Source: Moringa oleifera
Taxonomy: Eukaryota > Streptophyta > Magnoliopsida > Brassicales > Moringaceae
Direction: 5' to 3'
Assembly: GCA_021397835.1 (NCBI GenBank)
Contig: JAJFZO010000566.1
Location: 6,882,001-6,946,000, forward strand
Length of the DNA stretch: 64,000 bases
Shown here: one piece after another, positions 44,931 to 58,639 of the stretch
Numbering within the stretch: the first letter of the stretch is position 1
Layout of the letters: each line of letters opens with the position of its first letter
Position numbers and translations under genes: made by a program
Notes under the pieces: model-generated
Told to the model about the DNA's origin: nothing
The model's database searches: none
What the model saw: only the letters and a program-made list of their open reading frames with translations

Positions 44931-47900
44931 TATGTGGCATCGCACGTGCTGTGGATGTTGAATACATATGATAGTTAGGCTTGACCATGGCCCAAAATTG
45001 TTTGGAACTCTCTTGGTAGCCATGGGTGGCTACAGGTGTACTAGATAGGGCAACATGCTTGCATCTTGCCCCGTCAAGAGGTAACAATGCACCAATGTGC
45101 TGGCCACAATGTCTAGTTGCGAGCTTATTAGGAATTGATTGTCTTTTGATTACTGAATTGCTCTAGGAATGACTCAAATCAATCATGCAATTCATTATGA
45201 GTCTGCCTTCAAAATCAAGAGCATTTTGACTCACACACTATTTTTCATGATTTTTTGAATATTAATTTTAAAAACTTAAAAAAATTGGATGCTTCAAAAA
45301 TTTTAAATTTTTTTATGTTAGTAAACATGATTATTCTCTACATTTGTGCAAAATTATAAATCAAAACTACTTGTAAATAATTCTTTGGACCAATTATAAT
45401 GACAAAAACATATTGATGTCTCCTCTTATCAAAAGCGAATTTTCATTTAAGACTCTTTAAGGGGAAAGAGCTCACTTATTCGGTGGGCGCTCACATGTCA
45501 TGCATGCTCCCCTTTGCCAACCTATATAGGCAGGCATTCAGCATTGAAAACCCAGTGCATATGTCATGAGTGCAAGGCCCATCGTGTACGGCACAAGCAT
45601 GCCAACCAAGTTAAGGAAGCCCCAATAGGTATGACATAGGTGTAAGGCCCAACATGCTGTAGCATAAGGCTCGTCATGCAAGCCAAGACACCCTATGCTA
45701 GCAAGTGGCAAGCATGCTATGAGGTGTCACTTGTGCTGTGGGTGTTGGTTACATTGGTTAACTGGGCTAGAACATGGCCTTAAGCTATACTAAAATCTCA
45801 AAGCAATCATTAGTGACTTCAAACACACTAGACATGGTAGAATCCATGCACCTTAGGCCATCTTGAGGCAACATTATAGCAACGTGTTGGCGGTAATGCT
45901 TAGTTGCAAACTTTTCATGAATTAATGGTCTTTTGATTGTTGAATTGCTCCAAAAATGACTTAAATAAATCATGAAATTCATTGGGAGTCTACTCTTCAT
46001 ACTCGGGAGCATTCCAACTCACATACTATTTTTTTTTCTTGAATTCTTGGCTGTATAAAATACATAAAAATATGGATGCTTAGAAAATTTTGAAATTTTT
46101 TTGTGTTAGTAGATCTAATTATTCTCTACATTTATGCAAAATTTTAGCTTAAAACTCCTTGTAAAAAATGTTTTACACCTATTGTGATGGCTCACACATA
46201 TTGATATTTTCTCCAATTGAAGCAAATTTTTATTTATGGCATTTTTGGGAAGAGGAGCTCACTATGCGTGCTCCACTCCTACCCACCCATATGGATAGGC
46301 ACTGGGCATAGGAAACCCAACACAGATGGCATGGGTGGAAGGTCTAACATGCTATGGCACATGGTGCACTAGCCAAGTTAAGAGAAACCTACACAAGCCA
46401 GCCTTTTGTCATAACATCCCTCGATCGTGTGCCCATTAAGTGTGCCAAGAGTGCCGCATCAGCTGTCTAAGGGCATTAAAACTAGCCATGCATGGTCATC
46501 CATAGCATGAGCAGCATGGGTGCAAGTTCAATATGTTGTAGCATAGGACACATCAACCAAGCCAAGAGCGCCCTACACAAGCATGATGCGAGGCATTGCA
46601 CGTACTATGGGAGTTAATTAAATGGGTTAGTTAGGCTTGACCATGGCCCAAAACTATGTTGCACTCTTAGGCCATCCATGGGTGGCTGTACATGCATTGG
46701 ACAGGGTAGCATGCTTGGATCCTAGGCCATCTAGAGGTAACATTACACCAATGTGCTGGCTATAATGCCTAGTTATGAGCTTTCTTTGAATTGACAATCT
46801 TTTGATCATTGAATTGCTCCTAAAATGACTTAAACAAATCATGAAATTTATCAAAAGCCTACCCTAAATTTTAGGTGCATTCCGACTTACATAAATTTTT
46901 AGGATTTTTTAAATATTGAATTTATAAAGTTCTTTTAAAAAAATTAGATGCTCATAAAATTCTAAAAATTTTTGTGTTGATAAAATTTATTATTCTTCAT
47001 ATCTATGCAAAGTTTTAGCTTAAAACTCCTTGCAAAGAATTTTTTACATCCATTATGACTATTGGGACATTGATATTTCCTTTAGCCTAAAGTGAATTTT
47101 TATTTAAGACACTTTATGGTGGAGGAGCTCACCTACTTACTTGGTGCTCATGAGCCATGTGTGCTCCCCCCTGCCAACCCATGTGGGCAGGCCCTGGACG
47201 TAGGAAATCCAACGCACATCGCATGGTGTAAGGCCCAGTGTGCTGCAACACATGACACATTTATCATGCCAAGAGAGTTGCTTGAGAGTTAGTCCTAGTC
47301 GCAACATCCTTCGATCGTGTGCCCAATGAGCATGCCATGAGTACCATGTCACCTAGTCCAAGGGCATTAGAGGCTAGCCATCGCTATCCCCAACAGGTGT
47401 GGCATCAGTTCAATTCCCATCGTGCTGTAGCATAAGACACCTGCCAAGCCAAGAGTGCCATACATAAACAAGCCATAAGCACGCACGTGCTATGGGTGTT
47501 GATTACATGGGTTTGCTGGGCTTGACCATGGCCTAAAATTATGTTGGACTCTCAGAGCAGCCATGGCTGGCTGCAAGTGCACTAGAAAGGGCAACATGCT
47601 TCCACTCTGGGCCATCTAGAGGCAACACTGCACCAATGTGCTTATCGCAATGCCTAGTTGCATGCTTTTTGTGAATTGATGATCTTTTAATTGTTGAGTT
47701 ACTCTAAAAATTACTCAAATAAATCATGCAATTCATGAGTCTGCCCCTAAAATTTGGTAGCATTCCGGCTTATGGCTATTTTTCATGATTTTTGAATATT
47801 TATTTTATAAAATTCAAAACAAAAGGATGCTCAAAAAATTTTGAAACTTTTTACATTGGTAGACCTAATTATTCTTTACGTTTATATGAAATTTCAACTC

Positions 47901-50900
47901 AAAACTCTTAAAAAATAATTTTTTAGATCCATCATGATGACTCAAATATATTGATGTTTTCTTCTACTGGAATCTAATTTTCATTTAATACACTTTACAG
48001 GGGGAAAAGCTCACCTGCGTGTTGCGCACTAAACGTCCATGCATGCTGCCCTCTACCCAACCATATGGGCAAGTGTTGGAAACCCAATGCACATGGCATA
48101 GTTGTAAGGCCTAGTGTGCTTTGACACAAGGCGCACCAACTAAGCCAAAAGAACCTTAAGTGAGCCAACCCCTCATTATTACATCCATCGATCTTGTGCT
48201 TAGTGAGCATGCCACGAGCACTGCATCGCCTCACCTAAGGCCACAGAAGCCTAACCATGGTTGTCTCTAGTAGGCATGGCATAAGTGCAAGGCCTAGTGT
48301 GCTGTAGCATAAGGCACAACAGCCAAGCTAAGAGCGCCTCACCCAAGCAAGCTACAAGTAGTTATGAGGCATCGAACGTATTGTGAGCATTGATTACATG
48401 GGCTAGCTAGGTTAACCCATGGCTCCAAGCTGTGCAAGACTTTCAAGTAGCTATGGTTGGGTACCAATGCATAGGAAAGGGTAACATACTTGGCCCTTAG
48501 GCTCTCTAAATGCAACCCAACACTAATGTGCTGCCAGCAATGCCTAGTTAAAACTTTTTGTGTATTGATAGTCTTTTGATTATTGAGTCACTTCAGAAAA
48601 GACTCAAATAAATCATGCAATTCATTAGGATTTTACCCCTCAAATTTACGAGTATTCTAACTCATGAGATAATTTTCATGATTTTTTTAATTTTTGATTG
48701 TATAAAATTTATAGAAAAATTGGACGCTCAAAAAATTCTAAAATGTTTTGTGTTGGTTCATCTAATTATTCTTTACATTTATGCAAAACTTTAGCTTAAA
48801 ACTCCTTATAAATAATTTTTAGACCTATTATGATTGCTTAGACATATTAATGTTTCCTCTTGTCAAAAGTGAATTTTCATTTAACATTCTTTAAAGGGGA
48901 GGAGCTCAGTTGCTTGGTTGGCACTCATAGACCATGTATGCTACCCCTGTGCCAGCCACATGGGTAAGCACTAGGTGTGGTAAACTTATCGCACATGGCA
49001 TGGGTGGAAGACTCATCGTACTACGGCACAAGGTGTGTTAGCCAACACAAGCTAAAAGAGCCCCACAAGAGCCAACCCCTCGTCGCTGCATCCTTCGATG
49101 GTGTGCCTAATGAGCATGCCACGACTGCCACATCACTTGGTTTACGAGCGCAAGAGTCTAGCCACTGTTGTCCCCAGTAGGCATAGTATGGACACAAGGC
49201 CCAGCGTGTTGTAGCACAAGGCATGCTAGCTAAACCCAAGAGCACCTACATAAGCCAGCCACAAGGACGTTGTGAGGCATCGCACGTGCTGTTATTTTGA
49301 TTGCATGGGCTAGTTACATTAGATGATGGCCTCAACCTGTGGTGGACTCTCATGGCAGCTATGGGTGGCTGTAGGTGTACTTGACAGGGCAGTATGCATG
49401 CCCTTCGGTTTGGCAACACTATACCAACATGGTCGCCGTAATGTCCAATTATGAACTTTTAGTGAATTGGTGATCTTTTGATAATTGAATTGCTCTAAAA
49501 ATGACTTAAATAAATCATATAATTTATTAGTAGTCTGCCCATAAAATTGGGAGCATTCTGCCTTGCAAGTTATTTTTCATGATTTTTGAATTTTTGAATG
49601 TATAAAACTCATAAAAAGAAATTAAATACTCAAAAAATCTAAAAATTTTGGTGTTGGTAAACCTGATTATTCACTATATCTGTTAAAAATTTCAGCTCAA
49701 ACACTTTATAAATAATTTTTTAGACCCATTGTGATAGCTCGACATATTGATGCTTCCTCCTAGTGGAAGTGAATTTTTATTTAAGACTCTTTAAGGGGAA
49801 GGAGGTTACCTCGTTGGTCAGTGCTCACACGTAGTGCATGCTCCTCCCGCCCACCAATCCACATGGGCAAGCACTAGGCGTGGGAAAACCTACACTTATT
49901 GCATGGGCGCAAGGCTTACTGTGCTATGACATAAAGCGCGCCAACAAAGCTAAGAGACCCATATGCAAGCAAGCCCCTTGTCATTACGTCCCTCGATCTT
50001 ATGCCTAGTGAGCATTCCATGAGCATCGTGTTGCCTAGTCCAAGGGCAAGAAATGCTAGCCATGGCTGTCCCTAATAGGCATGACAGAGGTACAAGGCCT
50101 AGCATGCTATAGCACATGGCACGCCAGCCAAGCCAAAAATGCCCCATGCAAGCAAGCTGCATGCACTTTGTGAGGCATTGCATTTGTCGTGGTTGTTGAT
50201 TAGATGAGCTAACTAGGCTAAACCTTGGCCCCAAGTTTGGCTGGACGCTCAAGGTATCCATAAGTACGTAGGACAGGGCAGCATGCACGCATCTGGGGCC
50301 ATTTAAAGGCAATATAGCACCAATGTGCTGGCTGCAATGCCTAATTAGGAACTTTTTATGAATTGACGATCTTTCATTTATTGAATTCTTCAAAAATTAC
50401 TCAAATAAATCATGCAATTAACGATGAGTTTTTCCTTCAAATTTTGAAGCACTCTAACTCACAGGCTGTTTTTCCTAATTTTTTGAATTTTTGATTATAT
50501 TAAATTCATAAAAAAATTAGAGGCTTAGAAAATTTTGAAAATTTTCATGTTTGTAGATCAGATTGTTATATATGTGAAAAAATTTAGCTTAAAATCCCTC
50601 ATATATATTTTTTAAACCTAATATGTTTGCTCAGACATATTGATGTTTTTCTTATAAAAAGTAAATCTTCTTTTAAGTTTACTTAGGGCGAAGGAGCTCA
50701 CCTACTAGGTGGCCACTCATAGGGTATGTGTGCTCCCCCCTAACCCACTTACATGACATAAGAGTAAGGCATTGTGTGTTTTGGCCCACAGTTGTCCCCA
50801 ATAGGCATAGCATGGGTGCAAGTCCCAGCATACTAGCATAGGGTGTGCGAACCATGCTAGAAGTGCCCACAGAAGCAAGCCATATGCATGCTATAAGGTG

Positions 50901-53900
50901 TTTCACTTGCAGCGGGTGTTGATTACATGGGCTAACTAGGTAGACAATCACCTTAAGCTATGCTGGACTTTTAGGGTAACCATAGGCTGTAGGTGCACTA
51001 GACAAGACAACATGCATGCACCCTAGGCCATCTAAAGGCAACGTTGCACCAAAGTGCAGGCCATAATGCTCAGTTATGAACTTTTTGTGAATTAACAATC
51101 TTTTCATTGTTGAATTACTCTAGAAATGACTTAAACAAATTATGTAATATTGTAAGAATCTTCCTCTTAAATTTTGGATTATTTTGACTAACGGGTTATT
51201 TTTCATGTTTTCTTTTTTGCATTTTTTCGCTATATAAAATTCATAAAAAAAAAAAAAACTGGATGCTTTGAAAATTCTAAAATTTTTTATATGGATAGAT
51301 CTAATTATTCTCTACATTTATGCAAAATGTTAACTTGAAATTGCTTGTAAATAATTTTTATGACCCATTATGACAGCATAGATATATTAATGTTTTCTCT
51401 AGTCGAAAGTGAATTTTCATTAAGACTCTTTAGGAGGGAGGAGCTCACCTGCTTGGTGGGTGCCCATAAGCCATGCATGCTACCCCTTTGCCCACTCACA
51501 TGAGTAAGCACTTGGCATGGGAAATCCAACGCACATGACATGGGCGTAAGGCCCAGCATGTTGCAATGTAAGGTGGGCAAGCCAAGCCAAGAGAGCCTCA
51601 GGTGAGCCAGCCCCTCATCACTACGTCCTTCAATCGTGTGCTTAGTGAGGGTGCCATGGGCATCGTGTCACCTGGTCTAAGGGCATGGGAGGCTAGCCAT
51701 GGCTGCCCCCAACAGGCACAGCAAAAGCACGAGGCCTAACAGGCTGTAGCTAAAGGATCAAGGTAGCTAACCCAAAACTACCCCATGCAAGTAAGTTGCA
51801 AGCATGTAGTAAGGCATTCACGTGTTGTAAGGGTTAATTCATGGGCTTGATGGTTAGATAATGGACTATACCATTAGGGCAAACATAGGTGGTTGTAGGT
51901 GCATGGGCCAGGGCAGCATGCATGCACCATGGGCCATTTAGAGGCAACGCTGCACTAACGTGATTGCCATAACACCTACTTGCAAATTTTTTGTGAATTG
52001 ATGGTTTTTTAATTATCGAATTACTCCAAAAATGACTCAAAAAATCATGCAATTAATTAGGGGTCTTTCTTCAAATTTGGGAGTATTTTGACTCACGACC
52101 TATTTTTCATGATCATTTGAATTTGTGATTATATAAAATTCATAAAAAAAAATTTGTTGCTCAAAAAATTCTAAAATTTGTTGTGTTGGTAGATCATACT
52201 ATTCATTACTTCTATGCTAAAATTTAGCTTAAAAATCTTTGTAAATAAGTCTTCTAAACCCATTTTAATGGCTTAGACATATTGATGTTTTCTCTTACCG
52301 AAAGTCAATTTTCCTTTAACACTCTTTAAGGGGAAAGAGCTCACCTGCTTGGTAGGGCTCATAGGCCATGTGTGCTACCCCCTTCCCAGCCGTGTGGCAA
52401 GTGTTGGGCATGGGAAACTGAGCACACATAGCGTGGATGCATGGCCCAGCATGTTATGGCACAAGGTGCGCCAACCAAGCCTAGAGAGGTCCATGCGAGC
52501 CAACCTTTGTCTCTATGTTTATGGATCATGTGACCAGGGAGTGTGCCATAAGTGTTGCATCACCTAATGCAAGGGCACGAAAGGGTAACCATTATTGCCC
52601 CTAGTACGAATTGCATGGGCGTAAGGCATAGGGTGCTATAGCACAAGGCCCACTAGCCAAGCTAAAAGCACCTCATGCAAGAAATCCGCATGCACGTTGT
52701 GAGTGTTGACTACATGGACTTGTTAGGTTAAACCATGGCTGCAAGATATATTGGACTTTCAAGATAGCATGCATGCACCCTGAGCCATCTAGAGGCAATG
52801 TTGTACCAATTGGCTAGCCATAATGCCCAATTGCAAACTTATTATGAATTAATGGTCTTTTAATTATTGAATTGCTCGAGAAATAACCCAAATAAAATCA
52901 AGCACTTTATTAGGAGTCGGTCTCCAAATTTGGGAGCATTTTGACTCACAGACTATTTTTCACAATTTTTTGAATTTTTAGCTGTATAAAATTCATGAAA
53001 TTGGATGCTCAAAAGATTTAAATTTTTTTTTGACTTTATTCTCTACCTTTGTGCAAAATTTCAACTTAAAACTCCTTATAAATAATTTTTTATACGCATT
53101 ATAATGGTTTAAACATATTGAGGTTTTTTTCCTATCGAAAGTGAATTTTCATTTCAGACTCTTTAAGGGAGAGGGGTTCACCTGCTTGGTGGGCACTCAC
53201 AGGTTATGCACGCTCCCCCCCCCCCCCTTGCTTACCCTCATTGATGGGTGCTAGGTGTGATAAACCAGCACACATGGCAAGGGTACAAGGCAAGCGTACT
53301 GTGGCACAAAGTGCACCAACCAAGCTAAGAAAGCCTCACGCGAGCAACCCTTTCATCACTACATCCTTCAATCGTGTGCCCAGCAATCATTCCTCGAGCC
53401 CCGTGTCATGTGGTCCAATGGCATAAGTGGATAGCCATTGCTGTCCTTTACACATACAGTATGGGTGCAAGGCCCAACGTGCTATAGCACAAGGCACATA
53501 AGCCAAGCTAAGAGTGTCCTACGCAAGTAAGCCGAAAGTACATTATGAGGCATTGCTGAAGCTGTGGGTGTTGATTACATGGGTCTATTAGGCTAAAATA
53601 TGGTCGCAAACTATGTAGGACTCTTAAGACGACCATGGATGGCTGCAAGTGCACTGGACAAGGCATTATACATGCATCTTGGTCTATCTAGAGGTAAAGT
53701 GCACTAACATCTTGATTGTAATGCCTAACTATGAACTTTCTCTAAATTAACAATCTTTTGATTGTTGAATTACTTTAGAAATGACTCAAATAAAATTTTC
53801 AATTATTAGGAGTCTACCCTTTTAATTTTGGAGCATTCTAACTCACAAGCTACTTTTCATGATTTTTTTTTAAACTTTTAAGTGTATTAAATTCATTAAA

Positions 53901-54880
53901 AAAATTAAATGCTTAATAAATTCTTTTTTCTTTCTTGGTAGATCTGATTGTTCTCTACATCCATGCAAAATTTTAGTATAAAACTCTATGTGAATAAAGT
54001 TTTAGACCCATTATGACGGCTTGGACATATTAATGCTTCCTTTTAGAAGTGAATTTTCATGTAAGACTCTTTAGGGGGAGGAGATCACTCGCTTGGTGGG
54101 TGCTCTTAGGCTAGGCGTGCTCCTTTTTACCCACCCATATGGGTAGGAACTGGGTATGGGAAATCGTGCGCACATGCATGGGTCCAAGACCCAACATATC
54201 GCGACACAAGTCATGCCAGCCAAGCCAGGAGAGCCCCATGCGAGCTAACCCTTGCCAGTACATCTCTTAATCCTATGCTTAATGAGTGTACCATGTCGTT
54301 AGTCTTAGGGCATGGCAGGCTAGCCAAGATTGTCTCTAGTAAGCATGGTAGGCTACCCAAGCCCATCATGCTATAACACACAATGCGCTTGCCAAGCAAA
54401 AAGCACCACATGCAAGTAAGGGGCAAGCATGTTGTGACACATCGCACGTGCTACGGGTGTTGATTATATCAGCCAGTTAGGATTGACCATGGACTAAAAC
54501 TAACCTGGACTCTTAGGGCAGCCATAGGTGGCTGCAGGTGCACTGGACAGGGCAACATACATGCACCTTGGGCCATGTAGAGGTAATGTTGCATCAACAT
54601 GCTAGTTGCAATGCTCAATTGTGAGTTTTTTATGAATTGGCAATCTTTTGATTGTTGAATTGCTCCATAAATGACTCAAATAGATCATAAAATTTATTAG
54701 GAGACTACCTCTCGAATTTTGGAGCATTTCAGCTCACAAGCTATTTTTCATGACTTTTTGAATTTTCGATTGTATAAAATTCACAAAAAAAAATTAGATG
54801 CTCAAAAAATTTTGAAATTTTTTTTATTAGTAAATCTGATTATTCTCTAGATTTGTAAAAATTTAAGCTCAAAACTTTAA
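44931..54880. repeat. Satellite field B: composite ~750-915 bp units (GC-rich monomer plus AT-rich block)
   Basis: Eleven full units and a partial one. In each, ~500 bp of GC-rich sequence related to field A is followed by a ~370-bp AT-rich block. Landmark phrase GACATATTGATGTTTCCTC recurs near 45408, 46196, 47067, 47945, 48840, 49742, 50633, 51379, 52276, 53110 and 54025, spacing 746 to 915 bp. After each block comes TTTAAGGGGAGGAGCTCACC, then GCATGCTCCCC, ACCCACATGGGCAGGCACTG and a ~182-bp monomer. The GC-rich part also has a segment absent from fields A and C (TTGATTACATGGGCTAG, TGGACTCTTAGGGCAGCC, CACCAATGTGCTGGC). A C13 run occurs at 53215-53227. Confidence 0.92.
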
Positions 54881-57800
54881 AAGGGAGGAGCTCATTTGCT
54901 TGGTGGGTGCTCATGTGCCATGTGTGCTCTCCCCTGCCCACTAACATGGGTAGGTTATGGGAAACTCAACACACATGGGTGCAAGGCTCAGTGTGCAGCA
55001 ACATATGGCGTGCCAGCCAAGCAAAGAGGCCCCCATGCGAGCTAGCCCCTTGTTGCTACATCCTCAATCATGTACCTAATGAGCTTGCTAGGACTGTTGC
55101 GTCACGAATTATGGTCATGAGAGGCAAGTCACGACTACTCTTAATTGCACACCATGGATGCAAGGCCTAGCATGCCATCTCACAATGCCCACAAGACAAG
55201 CTAAGAGCGCCTCAGTCAAGTTAGCCCGTTGTCACCATGTGCCTCGATCATGTGCCCAATAAGCTTGCCACGAGCGTGCCACATGTACTGAATCGCTTGG
55301 TTCAAGGGCATAAGAGGTAAGCGGTGGCTACCTCTAAAAGGCACCACATGGGCGCAAGACCTAGCTTGCAACCAAGTCAAGAGCACCTGACGCAAGTTAG
55401 CCATTTATCGCTATGTCTCTCGATTATGTGCCCAGTAAGCATGTCACAAGGGCTGCATCGCTTGTCAAGAGGCATAGGAGGGAAGCCATGGCTGCCCCTA
55501 CAAGGCACAACATGGGCATAAGTTCTAGCATGTTGCTGCATACAGCCTGCTAACCAAGCCAAGAGCACCACACGTGAGTTGACACCTCCTTGCTGACCTT
55601 GATCGTGTCCATAGCATACATAGCCATAAGCATCGCATTGACTAGTCTAAAGGTATGCGAGGCAAGCCACGGTTATCCCTAACATGTGCTATATAGGTGC
55701 AAAACGTAGTGTGCTGTAGCATAGAGCATGCTAGCTAAGCCCAGAGCGGCCCATGCGAGCCAGCCATTCATCGCTACATCATTTGATTGTATGGCTAGTA
55801 AGCGTGCCACTACCATTGCGTCGCCTGGTCTAATGGCAAGAAAGTCAAGCCACGACTACCTTTTAAAGGCACCACATAAGCACAAGGCCTACCTTGCAGC
55901 CTCAAAACTACGCTAGCCAAGAAAAAAATGTCCTATGTGAGCTAGCCTTTTGTCACTATGTCCCTCGATTGTGTGCCTAGTGAGAGTGTCAATAGCACTA
56001 ATTCGCCTAGTCCAATGGCATGGGAGGGAAGGCATGGATTCCCTCATAAGGCAAGGCGTGGTTAAAAGCCCCAGGATTCCCTCATAAGGCAAGGCATGGT
56101 TAAAAGCCCCAGGATTCCCTCATAAGGCAAGGCATGGCCACAAGGCTCAGCGTGCATAACGCCCACCAACCAAGTCAAGAGCACAGTAGGTGAGCTAGCC
56201 CTTCATCGCTATGTCCCTCCATCATGTGCCCAGTGAGTATGGTACGAGCACCATAACATTGGGTCCAAGGGCACTGAGGGTAAGCCATGGTTTCCTCCAG
56301 CAATCATAGCATGGGCAGAACGCCCATCATGCACCCGCATAAGGCCCGTCAGCCTAGCCAAGATCACCCCATGCGAGCCAACCCATTATCGCTATGACTT
56401 TCGATGGTGTGCCTCGTAAGGGTGCCTTAAGTGTCCTATTGCCTGGCCTAATGGCATGAGAGGCAAGCAACAACTACCCATAGGAGGCACCACATGGGCA
56501 CAAGGCCTAGCTTGCTGTTGCATGAGGCGTGCCACCCAAGTCAAGAGTGCCTCACGTGAGCTAGCCCTTTATTACTATATCCCTCAATCATGTGCCTAAC
56601 GAGCATGCCACGAGTTGACTCTAAAAGGTATGACATGGGTGATGTAGGACCTAGTATGTCATGGCACAAGTGTGCCAGCCAAGCCAAGAGCACCCCACGT
56701 GAGCCAGCCCCTCATTGTTATGTCCTTCAATTATGTGCCCAACGAGCGTTCCATGAGCATCTTGTTACATGGTTTAAGGGCATGAGAGGCAAGCAACGGT
56801 TACCCCTAGAAGGCACCACATGTGCATAAGACCCATCTAACAAATGCATGAGGCGTGTTAGACAAGTTAATAGTGCCCCACGCTAGCTAGCCCCTCATTA
56901 CTACATCCCTCAATTGTGTGCCCAACGAGTGTGCCATGAGTGCCAAGTCCCCTGGTCCAAAGGCATGGGAGTGAAGCCATGGCTGCCTTCATAAGGCATG
57001 GGATAAGCACAAGACTTAGTGTGTTGTTGCATAAGGCCCACCAACCAAGCAAGGAGCGCTATATGCAAGCAAGCCTCACGTCACCACGTCCCTCAATCAT
57101 ATACCCAATGAGCATGCCATGAGAATTTATATAGGCTAGTCCAAGGGCACGAGAGGGAAGCCATGGCTAGCATTAGCAGGCATGACAAAAGCACAAGAAC
57201 TAGTGTGCCATAACATAAGGTGAATCAACCAAGCTACGAGCACCCCATGCAAGCCAGTCCCTCATTGCTACATCCCATGATCATGTGCCCAATGAGTATG
57301 CCATGAGCGCCACATCGCCTAGTCCAAGGGCACAACATGCAAGCCATGGATACCCCTAAAAGGCACCATAAGGGCGCCAAGCCTAAAATGCCCAATGTGC
57401 GATTGCATAAAGTGTGCCAACCAAGCCAAAAGTGCCCTGTGCGAGGAAACCCCTCATCACTACATCCCTCAATCATGTGTCGAGTGAATGTGCCATGAGC
57501 GCCATGTCGGATGGCCTAAAGGCATAGGAGACAAGCCATGATTGCCCCAAACAAGCACCGCACGGATGCAAGGCCTAATGTCCTACCGCACAACGTGCGC
57601 CAATCAATAATAGAGCGCCTTATGTGAGATGACCCCCCTTCGCGATGTCCTTCAATTATGTGCCCAGCAGGTGTGCCACAAGTATTGCGTCGCTCAACAT
57701 TAGGCATGGGTTACAAGCCATCATTGCCCCTACCAGGCATGGCATTTGTGTAAGGCCCAGTATACAATGACAAAAGGCATACCAACCAAGCCAATAGCGG

Positions 57801-58090
57801 CCCATGCAAGCCAACCCCTCCTTATTACGTCTCTCGATTGTGTGCTTGATGAGCATGCTATGAGTACCATGTTGCTTGGTCCAAGGGTAGGAGAGGTAAG
57901 CCATGGTTGACCATAATAAGCATGACATGGGCATAAAACCTAGTGTGCCACCTCATAAAGGTCCAGCCAAGCCAAGAGTGCCTCATAAAAGCAAGCCCCT
58001 TGTTACTACGTCCTTCTGTTGTGGGCCCATCGAGCATGCCAAAAGCATCGTGACATTTGGTGCTAAGACACGAGAGGGAAGCCCATGTCA
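54881..58090. repeat. Satellite field C: ~182-bp GC-rich monomers without AT blocks
   Basis: It begins where the last AT-rich block of field B is cut short (near 54870, joining TTTAAAAGGGAGGAGCTCAT). About 17 monomers of the field-A type follow, to an abrupt end near 58090, after which the DNA is AT-rich and unrelated. A local 38-bp triplication sits at 56036-56140. Confidence 0.92.
56036..56140. repeat. 38-bp triplication inside a satellite monomer
   Basis: GGATTCCCTCATAAGGCAAG + GCGTGGTTAAAAGCCCCA is repeated at 56036, 56074 and 56112 (the last copy partial) with a single base difference between the first two copies. The near identity, against heavily diverged monomers, marks a very recent event. 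Confidence 0.92.
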
Positions 58091-58639
58091 TTTATTCACC
58101 TTTGCCCCTCTAGAGATTACACTTATTAAATAGTCATCTTTGTTTCCTAGTAATTAAGGTATTTGGGTAGAGAAATCTAACTAACAAATGAGGACCCCAT
58201 CTCTTTTGAAATTCTAAAATTAACAACCAAGAAAACTTCAAGTGATTTTAAGGGATTCAAACTTTGAACTTGATCTATAGGTTGCATTTGCTTACCACCT
58301 CATTACTATTATAACTTAGTTGCTTTTTGTCCTTTGCCTTTATAATACCTGCAATTGGAACCATATTGATAGCAACTAGTGCTACTTTTTAGTCTTTCTA
58401 TGTATGATCATATCACTCTATGGTGCTATGTCTACCTATGTGTTCTACTCGACTTGCCACTTTTCTTTTTTAGGAAACTAACTTTTTTTACTAAATCAAT
58501 CAAAATGTTAGTTTCTTCTTAAATAGGGTACCAATGTTTTTGGCTGTCATGTAAGACAACATAGATCTCAAACTTTTTCTTTACTATATGCATATGATAT
58601 GTACAAATCGTCCTATACGTGTGAATTGCGGTTTTTTTT
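58091..58639. other. AT-rich unique-looking flank of the satellite field
   Basis: No gene or repeat recognised. It marks the right border of the satellite. Confidence 0.5.

Noticed and set aside
43193..58091. Many minus-strand open frames of 60-147 codons with recurring peptides such as GMLTRHTIKG and LAHMGHSWLGW
   Set aside because: They follow the satellite monomer. A ~182-183 bp period close to 61 codons keeps frames open across units and repeats the same pseudo-peptide. No start, domain or codon constraint supports coding.
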